The notes: generated by a model from the sequence alone, not told the origin. Shown: positions 1 to 6,520, numbered from the stretch's first letter. The stretch: 12,896 nucleotides of DNA from UBA349 sp964444115 (GCA_964444115.1 CAYUFT010000061.1:1-12896), one strand, 5' to 3'. Translations and numbers: made by a program.

Positions 1-590
1 GTCAAAGGATGATTTTTAAAAGTATATACCATACTTTTGCATTTTTTTTCTTTTGATTTTTCATTAATTTTAACAATTAATGGTCTATGTCCTATATATA
101 GACCATAAAAACTCCTCAATGCCATATATATTCTATCTTTAAAATCCTTAGCTAAAACTGTTTCAGCTAAAACCAGATTAACTAAGGCAAACTGTAGTAT
201 AAATGCAGAAACGAATTGGGGGGATAATGGCTCACTAACTAAGAATAATATGTAGGTAAGTCCAGCAATTATCACATTGGCCATGGGTCCCACTGCAGCA
301 ATATAAAGCTCTTGTCGTGGTTCTTTAGGAATTTCTCCCATTTGGGCCACTCCACCAATAGGTAGAAGCACAATTCTTTCTATATCGACCCCATATCTCT
401 GGGCAATATATGAATGTGAAAGTTCGTGAATCACCACGGTGACGAAAACAAGAGTTATTAAAACTGCTAACTCTAATTGAATTATATTTAAAATGGCCAT
501 TAAATAAATGAATAATATTAATAATAAAAATGAGATATCCAGTTCAATTGGAATTTCAAATACAGTGAGAATTCTCAGGGATGTTTTCAT
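1..590 (-). CDS. Site-2 protease (M50)-like membrane metalloprotease, 3'-truncated by window edge
   Basis: I translated this frame by hand from the ATG at 590; it stays open to base 1 (196 codons). Residues about 20-54 form hydrophobic segments leading into the zinc motif HELSH (H55, E56, H59). The run ERIVLLPIGGVAQMGEIP (71-88) and hydrophobic helices to about residue 142 follow. This is the order seen in archaeal site-2 proteases, which cut substrates within the membrane using zinc. The family normally continues after the VNLVLA-like helix (137-142) with an N-x-x-P...DG motif supplying the third zinc ligand. Here the frame instead reads ETVLAKDFKDR and a basic, poorly conserved-looking tail with no DG motif. 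The protein may be rearranged, degenerate or a divergent type. No clear Shine-Dalgarno site precedes the ATG. The M50 assignment of the N-terminal half is firm; activity is doubtful. Confidence 0.75.
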   Translation of the reverse strand, partial: MKTSLRILTVFEIPIELDISFLLLILFIYLMAILNIIQLELAVLITLVFVTVVIHELSHSYIAQRYGVDIERIVLLPIGGVAQMGEIPKEPRQELYIAAVGPMANVIIAGLTYILFLVSEPLSPQFVSAFILQFALVNLVLAETVLAKDFKDRIYMALRSFYGLYIGHRPLIVKINEKSKEKKCKSMVYTFKNHPL

Positions 591-841
591 GGAATTTTAT
601 TTGTTTCATTTACTCTAAATATTTTTAGAATTATTAATCATTTTTTAGACTAAATATTTAGCATAAATATTTTGGAAAATAGAAATTTTTTGATAAATAG
701 CATAATTCTGATTATAAAAATAAGTTATTAGAACTAACTAATTATGAAATAAAAAATTTTAGAAAAAATATATGAATTAAAGTCAGCATTTCATTTATTT
801 TTCAAATACTACTTTAAAACCGATTTTAAGATTCAATTTAA

Positions 842-1465
842 TTAACTGATATCTACTTTAAATCGCGGTTCCTTTATTTTAGGAAGATCCACAATTAGCA
901 CAGACCCTTCAAAGCGAGCTGCAACTTCTTCAATGTTTATTTGAACTGGAAGAGGTATTGATCGTTCTATTTTTCCTTTACTTCTCTCTTTCAGGATATA
1001 TTTGACTTTAGGAGAGTCATCATCAGATTCTTTTTCTGCAGCTGCTTCTTTTACCATTTCTTCAATATCTTCTTCGAATTGAACAGCTATTTCTACACTT
1101 TCTTCAGTAACTTCTAAAATTACATCATCTTTGCTGATATTTGGTAGGTCAACTTTTAATATTAAAGATTCATCGATTTCTAAGAGATCCACTAAAGGTT
1201 TTTCTGTAACAGTGGTGTAATTGGAAATGGTTTTACCAAACTCTTCCTGTTTTCCTTTAAAGGTGCTTATAATATCATCCAGTACTTTTTCGGCATGGGT
1301 CTGGATTTTTTCGGTGTTTTCTTTAATGTCATTTTTTAAAGTGGAATCTTCCATTTTACCCTTATTTTCCTCTTGGGTTTCTTGGCTTTTTTCTTTTACC
1401 TCAGTTTCAAGTTCAATACTTTTTTCTGATGCTTTTTCCTTTTTTGCTTTGGTTTTTCTTGCCAT
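842..1465 (-). CDS. Hsp20/alpha-crystallin family small heat-shock protein with charged N-terminal extension
   Basis: The protein has 207 residues. About residues 88-207 form an alpha-crystallin domain: the start around KPLVDLLEIDE, the strand LILKVDLPNISKDDV, the ERS...IERSIPLP segment (160-173) and the GSVLIVDLPK segment (187-196), which matches the family's conserved G-x-L region. The end, FKVDI, resembles the C-terminal I-x-I motif used in oligomer assembly. Small heat-shock proteins are cytoplasmic, ATP-independent holdases. Residues 1-85 are very rich in Lys and Glu and probably form a flexible or coiled arm, longer than in typical archaeal Hsp20 proteins (about 140-160 residues). An acidic insertion (about 131-152) lies within the core domain. 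A GAGG Shine-Dalgarno site sits 11 bases before the ATG and a TATA box lies at 1511-1524. The neighbours do not point to a dedicated partner. Confidence 0.88.
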   Translation of the reverse strand: MARKTKAKKEKASEKSIELETEVKEKSQETQEENKGKMEDSTLKNDIKENTEKIQTHAEKVLDDIISTFKGKQEEFGKTISNYTTVTEKPLVDLLEIDESLILKVDLPNISKDDVILEVTEESVEIAVQFEEDIEEMVKEAAAEKESDDDSPKVKYILKERSKGKIERSIPLPVQINIEEVAARFEGSVLIVDLPKIKEPRFKVDIS

Positions 1466-1510
1466 TTTTGAAATCCCTCAATTTAAATTTTTATTCAGAA
1501 TTTATTCCAT

Positions 1511-1524
1511 TTTATTTTTATATA
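1511..1524 (-). promoter_or_regulatory. Probable archaeal TATA box for the Hsp20 gene
   Basis: On the minus strand this reads TATATAAAAATAAA. Transcription starting about 25 bases downstream would begin near 1495-1500 and give a leader of about 30-35 bases containing the GAGG site. The position and composition fit an archaeal TBP site; no start has been mapped. Confidence 0.5.
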
Positions 1525-1660
1525 CCTATTCTCTTTTTAATTGATAAAAGAAAGGTTATTTTTAATTATATGCTTATTTTTCACTATTAATATCTGTTTT
1601 TCAGTTTATTTATATATTTTGTTTGTTAATTTTGAATTAAATGGTTCTATGAATACCAAA

Positions 1661-1670
1661 GTTATAAGTT
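1661..1670 (+). promoter_or_regulatory. Probable TATA box for the PRC-barrel gene
   Basis: GTTATAAGTT is preceded by the purine/adenine-rich ACCAAA, a reasonable BRE. The predicted start near 1690 would leave a leader of only about 12 bases, just including the weak GGTG site at 1694. An alternative TATA-like run (TTTATATATTTT) lies at 1609-1620 and would give a longer leader. Confidence 0.4.
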
Positions 1671-1702
1671 TTTAAACTAACATAATAAAAAATGGTGTTT
1701 TC

Positions 1703-1981
1703 ATGACGGTACCTGAATTTTTAGGTAAAAAAGTTATAGATAAAAATGCAATGGAAATTGGAACAATCTCTGATATGGAAATTGACCTTTCAAAAGGTTC
1801 TATAAATACTGTAACTATTTCTAAGAATGATATAGCTTTAAAACAAAAGACTTTCATAGTTTCTGTTGAGGATATTGGGTCGGTAGGAGATTATGTCATT
1901 CTCGCACTATCGGGTGAGGATGCAAATAATGATAAAGATTCTCAGGAACCCGAATCTATCTCTATTTCCTTTGAAAAGTAA
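1703..1981 (+). CDS. PRC-barrel domain protein
   Basis: The product has 92 residues. Residues 1-70 fit the PRC-barrel fold. The opening MTVPEFLGKKVIDKNAMEIG (the 'x-x-GK-V-x-D-x-x-G-x-x-I-G' pattern) is followed by a second half ending in a V-x-D-I segment (FIVSVEDIGSVGDYVIL), which closes the small beta barrel. A short acidic, disordered tail (71-92) follows. Stand-alone PRC-barrel proteins of this length are common in methanogens and other Euryarchaeota. Family members act in RNA processing, photosynthetic reaction centres and archaeal cell division (CdpB-type proteins), so the exact role of this one cannot be told from sequence. It has its own likely promoter and no same-strand gene immediately upstream, so it is probably monocistronic. 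The start is supported by a GGTG site six bases upstream and by the family's N-terminus. Confidence 0.85.
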   Translation: MTVPEFLGKKVIDKNAMEIGTISDMEIDLSKGSINTVTISKNDIALKQKTFIVSVEDIGSVGDYVILALSGEDANNDKDSQEPESISISFEK

Positions 1982-2057
1982 AAATTATTTTTTCCATTTT
2001 CTAATTCAAGAGCAATAAAAATTTAAAATAATGACTTAATACATAATGCATAATTAG

Positions 2058-2079
2058 CTTTTAAATCACTTTTAAATCA
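2058..2079 (+). repeat. Two tandem copies of CTTTTAAATCA upstream of the DUF2098 gene
   Basis: The 11-base unit occurs at 2058-2068 and again at 2069-2079 with no mismatch. Each contains a TATA-like TTTTAAAT core, and the period is about one DNA helical turn. The repeat ends 35 bases before the ATG at 2115, where a TATA box or regulator site is expected. It could be a doubled promoter element or an operator; chance cannot be excluded in such AT-rich DNA. Confidence 0.5.
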
Positions 2080-2114
2080 AATTAATTAATTATTAATAAA
2101 TCAGGAGATTAGAT

Positions 2115-2420
2115 ATGCAAATTATTGACGGCCGTGGAAAGCAAGTAAATGTAGGTTTAACTGTTAGATACGGGGGTACTGGAACTACTGGAGAAGTTTC
2201 TGCTGTTAAAGTAGAAGAAGATGAAGGATGGATTCAAATTGATCATTCTGAAATGTGGTATAATAGTGAATCCCTTGAAGTTCTGGCTGAAAATAATATT
2301 AAACCCAGGAAAAATTCTTTTAAAGAGTTCGATGAGGCAAAAGCATTAGAAAAATCTAAGAATAAAAACGATTTGGCCGATGTATCCATGGGCACTGGGA
2401 CCTGTGATGGAGGTGGATGA
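2115..2420 (+). CDS. DUF2098 family protein of methanogens
   Basis: The product has 101 residues. Residues 1-60 (start MQIIDGRGKQVNVGLTVRY, then GTGTTGEV, then WIQIDHSEMWYNSESLEVL) match my recollection of DUF2098, a small family of unknown function conserved in methanogenic archaea. The fold looks like a small all-beta barrel. A lysine-rich linker (65-88) leads to a glycine-rich end, GTGTCDGGG, carrying the only cysteine. The start is well supported by GGAG at 2103-2106, about eight bases before ATG. The last codons form one arm of a hairpin with the sequence just after the stop, so the gene appears to carry its own terminator. The function is unknown; the cysteine in a glycine tail could be a modification or metal site, which is speculation. 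Confidence 0.75.
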   Translation: MQIIDGRGKQVNVGLTVRYGGTGTTGEVSAVKVEEDEGWIQIDHSEMWYNSESLEVLAENNIKPRKNSFKEFDEAKALEKSKNKNDLADVSMGTGTCDGGG

Positions 2421-2456
2421 TTAAATTTTTTTCCATCTCCATCTATTGCTTTTTTT
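2406..2456 (+). terminator. Hairpin spanning the DUF2098 stop codon, followed by a T7 tract
   Basis: GATGGAGGTGG (2406-2416) pairs with CCATCTCCATC (2433-2443): eleven pairs, one of them G-U. The T7 run at 2450-2456 follows. The stem's left arm is coding (the DGGG codons) and the loop holds the TGA stop at 2418-2420. It resembles a factor-independent terminator, with the archaeal-style T tract as the more important part. Confidence 0.55.
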
Positions 2457-2556
2457 ATATTCTCTTTTACAATTTTTTAATATAACTTATTTTAGCTTAT
2501 TTAAACAAAAAATGCATTTCTACTATTGATTTTAATAAAAAACTTTTTATAATCTG

Positions 2557-2567
2557 TTTATAAAATA
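2557..2567 (+). promoter_or_regulatory. Probable TATA region of the sensor kinase gene
   Basis: TTTATAAAATA lies about 50-58 bases before the kinase ATG, and a start near 2585 would give a leader of about 30 bases. TTTATAA occurs three times here (2546, 2557, 2570), so which copy serves as promoter is uncertain. Confidence 0.35.
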
Positions 2568-2614
2568 ATTTTATAATAGATTAAAATGAATTTAAAAAAT
2601 TTTAAAGGTTTTTC

Positions 2615-3637
2615 ATGACAGAATACAATTCTCAAATCTTAGAGTCAGACGATATTTGGAAATACGTTTTTGACGCTCTACCAGATCTTATAGCTATTTT
2701 AGACACTGATCATAAGGTTCTAAAGATTAATAAGGCCATGGCCAATCGTTTAGGTGTTTCACCTGATGCAGGTATTGGATTGCATTGCTATGAGATTGTG
2801 CATCATACTGATTCACCTATATTAGAATGTCCTCACTCTAAACTCCTTCAAGATGGCCTTGAACATACACAAGAAGTTCAGGAAGATAATCTGGGCGGTT
2901 ATTTTTTGGTAACGGCCTCTCCTATTGTGAACCCGGATGGTGAACTTCTGGGAAGTGTTCACATTGCCCGGGACATAACTGAACGTAGGAAAATGGAGAA
3001 AAAACTCGAAAAAGCGCTAGATGATAAGGAAATTCTGATGAAAGAAATTCATCATAGGGTGAAAAACAATTTGATGATGATTTCTAGCCTTTTAAATATT
3101 CAATCTCACTATATTAATGATCCTGATGTAAAGAATCTCTTTACTGAAAGTCAGAATCGAGCAAGATCTATGGCTCTTTTACATAAGGAGTTGTATGAAT
3201 CCGGAGATATGAAAAATATTGAGCTTTCTGAATACTTAAGTACTCTTTCTAAAGAAATTATGCATAGCTATAATTCCCGGGATTTAAATGTTGATTTAGG
3301 CCTGGATTTGCAAAAGGGAATTATCGATGTGGATCGTGCAATTCCTTTAGGTTTAATAGCCACAGAAACAATTATAAACAGTTTTAAACATGCTTTCCCC
3401 AATGGAAAAGGAAAAATAAATATTAAACTTTATAAAGATGATGATTCATTTGTATTAATTATTTCAGACGATGGTGTCGGCTTTCCTGAAGATTTAGATT
3501 TTAGATCTCAGGGTAATATGGGGATGATGCTTATAAATGGATTAATTAATCAAATTGACGGTTCAATTAATATGAAACGTGAAAATGGAACGCAATTCAT
3601 CATTAAATTTAAAGATGAAGAACCTATTGATAAATAA
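2615..3637 (+). CDS. Cytosolic PAS-HisKA_2-HATPase sensor histidine kinase
   Basis: The protein has 340 residues and no membrane segment, so it should sense a cytoplasmic signal. A PAS domain covers about 13-125 and ends in the usual D-I-T-E-R-R joint. It contains C58, H63, H64, C72 and H74 (pattern HCYEIVHH...ECPH), a cysteine/histidine arrangement that could bind a metal or react to redox state. A HisKA_2 dimerisation segment follows with EIHHRVKNN (144-152), the phosphoacceptor likely H147. The ATPase domain shows an N-box around N255, the G1 box DDGVGF (285-290), the G2 region GNMGM (300-304) and a final GTQFIIKF. All catalytic boxes are present. No response regulator is encoded nearby. 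The next gene starts 62 bases downstream on the same strand and may be co-transcribed. The start is supported by an AGGT site five bases upstream. Confidence 0.92.
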   Translation: MTEYNSQILESDDIWKYVFDALPDLIAILDTDHKVLKINKAMANRLGVSPDAGIGLHCYEIVHHTDSPILECPHSKLLQDGLEHTQEVQEDNLGGYFLVTASPIVNPDGELLGSVHIARDITERRKMEKKLEKALDDKEILMKEIHHRVKNNLMMISSLLNIQSHYINDPDVKNLFTESQNRARSMALLHKELYESGDMKNIELSEYLSTLSKEIMHSYNSRDLNVDLGLDLQKGIIDVDRAIPLGLIATETIINSFKHAFPNGKGKINIKLYKDDDSFVLIISDDGVGFPEDLDFRSQGNMGMMLINGLINQIDGSINMKRENGTQFIIKFKDEEPIDK

Positions 3638-3699
3638 TATTTATTTTTTATTTAAAATTTAATTCTGACTTTATCTAATCATTATTAATCGAAATACGG

Positions 3700-4497
3700 G
3701 TGATAACTATTAAATCTAAAAAAATTGATTTTTACTATTTTTCTGGTACTGGAAACACTTTGCTGGTAGTTAACAAGATGAAAGAAGTATTTCAAGGGAA
3801 AGGATACTCTGTGGAACTTAAACCCATAGAAAAACATGATGCCCGTGCAGTCAATACTAAAAATACCATTGGATTGGCATTTCCGGTGGCCATTTTCTCC
3901 ACCTACAATTTAGTCTGGGATTTTATTAGAAATCTTCCAGAAGCTAATGGGACGGAAATATTTATGGTTGATACTTTAGCTGGTTATTCTGGAGGTATAG
4001 TGGGGCCTTTGAGAACTATTGTCGAAAAGAAAGGTTATACTCCCATAGGGGCCCGTGAAATAATCATGCCAGGTAATATATTTTTCATTGCTAAAGATAA
4101 GGAAAATGATAAAAAAGTTAGAAAAGGAATCAAACAGGCAAAAAAGTATGCCAAGGCCCTAATTAAAGGTAAAGCAAAATGGGGGAAGGTAGCTGTACTT
4201 CCAGATATTATGAATATAGTCTCTCGTGGTGGTTTGTGGTTAACTGGGGTTAATCTACATCAGAAATATCTAAAATTCAAGGTTAAAGAATCAAAATGCA
4301 GTAAATGTGGCCTTTGTGTGGATTTATGTCCCGTCTCCAATATTAAAATGGAGGAATATCCGGTTACAGGGAATGAATGTGAATATTGTATGAGATGTGT
4401 TTCATTTTGTCCTAAAAAGGCTATACCTTGTGTTTTTAATTACCAAGGGAAAACTTATAGTGCGGTTAAGGCTAAAAAGTTGTTAAAGGATGATTAA
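3700..4497 (+). CDS. EFR1-type flavodoxin-like/2x[4Fe-4S] ferredoxin fusion protein, copy 1
   Basis: The product has 265 residues if it begins at GTG 3700. The N-terminal 180 residues are flavodoxin-like: the FMN-phosphate loop FSGTGNT (14-20), the hydrophobic strand IGLAFPVAIFS, and MVDTLAGYSGG. The C-terminus holds two CxxCxxCxxxCP clusters, C200/C203/C206/C210 and C227/C230/C233/C237, each expected to bind one [4Fe-4S]. Such proteins pass electrons between iron-sulfur clusters and flavin in the cytosol; the physiological partners are not known. A paralogue lies at 9773-10576. The start is ambiguous: the only standard candidate, GTG, lies inside the GGGTGAT Shine-Dalgarno-like sequence, and an ATT at 3709 sits where the paralogue has its ATG. 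The gene may share a transcript with the kinase or use a TATA-like TTTAAAATTTAAT near 3648-3660. Confidence 0.9.
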   Translation: MITIKSKKIDFYYFSGTGNTLLVVNKMKEVFQGKGYSVELKPIEKHDARAVNTKNTIGLAFPVAIFSTYNLVWDFIRNLPEANGTEIFMVDTLAGYSGGIVGPLRTIVEKKGYTPIGAREIIMPGNIFFIAKDKENDKKVRKGIKQAKKYAKALIKGKAKWGKVAVLPDIMNIVSRGGLWLTGVNLHQKYLKFKVKESKCSKCGLCVDLCPVSNIKMEEYPVTGNECEYCMRCVSFCPKKAIPCVFNYQGKTYSAVKAKKLLKDD

Positions 4498-4662
4498 CTA
4501 TTTTTTAGAAATTTCATGGCATTTTTATTTATTTATATATTAATTTTTTATTTTTATTTCTGATTTTTTTATAACGCATTTAGGTACTAAACTGGGAAAC
4601 TGATTTTAATTTGAGAATTAAATGATTATACTTAAAATATGAGAAATGACTAAATAATAATA

Positions 4663-4692
4663 AATATTAAGAGGGGCACATATTGGAGGTGA
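4663..4692 (+). promoter_or_regulatory. 5' leader hairpin and strong Shine-Dalgarno site of the DUF308 gene
   Basis: AATAT (4663-4667) can pair with ATATT (4680-4684), leaving the 12-base loop TAAGAGGGGCAC. The perfect Shine-Dalgarno GGAGGTGA (4685-4692) follows at once, six bases before ATG 4699. The loop segment TAAGAGGGGC is the exact reverse complement of GCCCCTCTTA at 5241-5250 in the 3' flank. A TATA-like CTTAAAATAT at 4631-4640 would place the transcript start just before the hairpin. Confidence 0.5.
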
Positions 4693-4698
4693 GATTTG

Positions 4699-5214
4699 AT
4701 GACCAATAATTCTCTTTTAGGTATTTTAGCTATAATTTTAGGTATTTTAGTCATGGTATTTCCATTGTTTTCAGTATTCACGGTCAGTGTGCTTGCTGGA
4801 TTAACTGTATTATTAATCGGTATTTGGTTGCTTTCTTTAGGTTTCCATGCTTGGGTAGCAAGCAAAGGAATGGGTATTGCCTATTTAATATTAGGGATTC
4901 TAGCAATTTTTGTAGGACTAGCTTTATTCGGTAATATTCTAGCTTTAAGCTTCTTAGCAAGCTTCTGGTTCTACTTTGGTGGTTTCTTCTTGATTATTGC
5001 TGGTATCATGGGATTCTTTGCCCGTGAACACACAGTACATAAAGGATCAAACGCCTTACTAGTTGTAATGGGTATTCTTTACATTATTTTAGGTGCTTAC
5101 GCACTAAATCCATACTATTTGGCCATTATAATTGGTATTGGTCTGGTTATTGATGGAGTTGTATTATTATTTGTAAATCCAGCAGATGTTGTTGAAGTAG
5201 CTGCATCTGAATAA
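4699..5214 (+). CDS. DUF308/HdeD-like six-helix membrane protein
   Basis: The product has 171 residues and is almost entirely hydrophobic. I count six membrane helices at about 6-24, 28-50, 58-80, 82-104, 114-134 and 136-158, rich in Gly, Ile and Leu (repeated LGILA- and GIG-type motifs). This is the pattern of the DUF308/HdeD family, built from repeated two-helix units. The only notable charged loop is AREHTVHKGS between helices 4 and 5. Bacterial HdeD is linked to acid resistance; the role in methanogens is unknown, and I would not transfer that function. I chose ATG 4699 over the TTG immediately before it because GGAGGTGA ends six bases upstream. The gene stands alone, with its own promoter-like sequence and a terminator hairpin. 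Confidence 0.85.
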   Translation: MTNNSLLGILAIILGILVMVFPLFSVFTVSVLAGLTVLLIGIWLLSLGFHAWVASKGMGIAYLILGILAIFVGLALFGNILALSFLASFWFYFGGFFLIIAGIMGFFAREHTVHKGSNALLVVMGILYIILGAYALNPYYLAIIIGIGLVIDGVVLLFVNPADVVEVAASE

Positions 5215-5231
5215 ATAATAGATAAATAAAC

Positions 5232-5258
5232 ATAAATAAGGCCCCTCTTATTTATTTT
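5232..5258 (+). terminator. Terminator-like hairpin after the DUF308 gene
   Basis: ATAAATAAG (5232-5240) and CTTATTTAT (5247-5255) form a perfect nine-pair stem around the loop GCCCCT, and a short T run follows. It begins 17 bases after the stop codon. Its GC-rich loop is complementary to the leader loop at 4668-4677. Confidence 0.6.
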
Positions 5259-5398
5259 AATTCATATGCTTGATTTATTTAATTTATTTATTCATTTATT
5301 TTATATGAAAAGTAAAAAAAGAAATAATTATCCATATTTGCTTGTTTTATTAGCTTTTATAATGGAATAATAATTAAGAAAGAAATGAATTACGTAAT

Positions 5399-6478
5399 TT
5401 AAGTAAATTGGGCTTTCTTAACAAAGAATGAACTTTTAATAGAATTTTTATAAGTACTTAAAGCACTTTTAGATGAATCAAGTCTTAAACGAGACCTGCT
5501 TCCATCAGAATTCTCCCAGTTTTCATGCCAGTAACTCATGACCTTAATACGAGGATATTTTCCTTTTTTAATGGAAGCAAGTGCATCACTTATCCATTTA
5601 GCTTTTTTAGTTCCCCTTTCAGTTACTCCAAACTCCAAAACAGCCAATGGCTTTTTAGAGGATATTTTGGTAAGTTGATTATAGGAACTGCCCATAACTT
5701 GATTAAAAGTTTCCCAATCTTCTGAAGGAGTTTGTGCTCCGTAAACACTGACTCCTATCCAATCAATATAACTGTCACCAGGATAATAGGCCTTATAATT
5801 GTTCCATGACTTCTCAGGTGTGTTATAGGCATCTACATGGAACACCCAGGTAATTTTGGTGGCTTTTTCCTGTCTAAATATAGTTATTATATGTCGGTAA
5901 GCATCTCGGTATTTTTCAGGTCCATCAGCCAGATTAGGGTTTCCATATCTATTTTTAGTCCCTGCACCATTGATTTTTCCATTCCAAGGGAACCAGTCAC
6001 CATTCATTTCCGGAGCAAAATCAATAATCAGTGGAATATTAGAATTTTTAGCATCTCGGGCCCATTTTCGCAGTTGAGTGTCAAATTTCCCATTTATAAT
6101 ATTGTCCAAACTATAAACTCGGTCTGGTTTTGAATAAGAATCTTCAAGACTACTGCGGGGCATTAAACGGATGTAAGGCACTATTCCTGCCTGGTGAATG
6201 GTCTTAACTGCCTTGGAGGGGAAAGTAATTTTACTTTTTCCCCAGTTATCAGAGAATGCTGCCCAAACTATGGTCTGGCCAGTCAGTTTCTTAAAGGCAG
6301 TAATTCTTTTGGCAGTTACTGCATCTTCGGGACCTCCAAAATCAGGAAAAGCTGCTAAATAAACTCCCTTACCTGGAGCCTTGAGTTTTGTGATTTGAGT
6401 GGAATCACTGGCCGAAACACAGTTGATAGCCATTAGAATGAGGGTAATAAGCGTTAAAATTATTATAATTTTTTTCAT
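5399..6478 (-). CDS. Secreted GH26-like glycoside hydrolase (beta-mannanase family fold)
   Basis: The protein has 359 residues. Residues 1-23 are a clear Sec signal peptide (MKK, a long hydrophobic core, then SVSA-like VSAS), so the enzyme is exported; no C-terminal anchor is seen. The rest is a TIM-barrel hydrolase of the GH26 type. FAPEMNGDWFPW (154-165) carries the likely acid/base E157 in the family's E-M-N-G-x-W-F-x-W motif, and AVLEFGVTE (279-287) carries the likely nucleophile E282. WVFHVDAYN (211-219) and YIDWIGVSVYG (237-247) match further conserved strands. GH26 enzymes cut beta-1,4-mannans or related beta-glucans; the substrate here is inferred only. A position that is usually His before the catalytic Glu is Pro. 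The start has a weak GGTAT site, and a TATA-like run lies at 6508-6520. It shares orientation with the surface protein gene upstream but is separated by 261 bases and a terminator. Confidence 0.85.
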   Translation of the reverse strand: MKKIIIILTLITLILMAINCVSASDSTQITKLKAPGKGVYLAAFPDFGGPEDAVTAKRITAFKKLTGQTIVWAAFSDNWGKSKITFPSKAVKTIHQAGIVPYIRLMPRSSLEDSYSKPDRVYSLDNIINGKFDTQLRKWARDAKNSNIPLIIDFAPEMNGDWFPWNGKINGAGTKNRYGNPNLADGPEKYRDAYRHIITIFRQEKATKITWVFHVDAYNTPEKSWNNYKAYYPGDSYIDWIGVSVYGAQTPSEDWETFNQVMGSSYNQLTKISSKKPLAVLEFGVTERGTKKAKWISDALASIKKGKYPRIKVMSYWHENWENSDGSRSRLRLDSSKSALSTYKNSIKSSFFVKKAQFT

Positions 6479-6507
6479 GGAAATACCAATTAAGTTTATA
6501 AATATAA

Positions 6508-6520
6508 TTTTTATATTTTC
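6508..6520 (-). promoter_or_regulatory. Possible TATA box for the GH26-like gene
   Basis: The minus strand reads GAAAATATAAAAA about 30-42 bases before the ATG. A start about 25 bases downstream gives a very short leader. The region is AT-rich throughout, so the exact site is uncertain. Confidence 0.35.

Noticed and set aside
1221..1544. Open frame of 107 codons on the plus strand, opposite the Hsp20 gene
   Set aside because: It is the antisense shadow of a clear Hsp20 coding frame and is rich in Phe/Ser, as expected from the complement of Lys/Glu codons.
5388..5399. Perfect 12-base palindrome AATTACGTAATT at the GH26-like stop codon
   Set aside because: It has no loop, is nearly all A/T and lies between convergent genes; it is expected by chance at this composition and no T tract follows it.
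5525..6133. Two plus-strand open frames inside the GH26-like gene
   Set aside because: They lie opposite a well-supported coding sequence with conserved catalytic motifs, have no ribosome sites and no recognisable domain.
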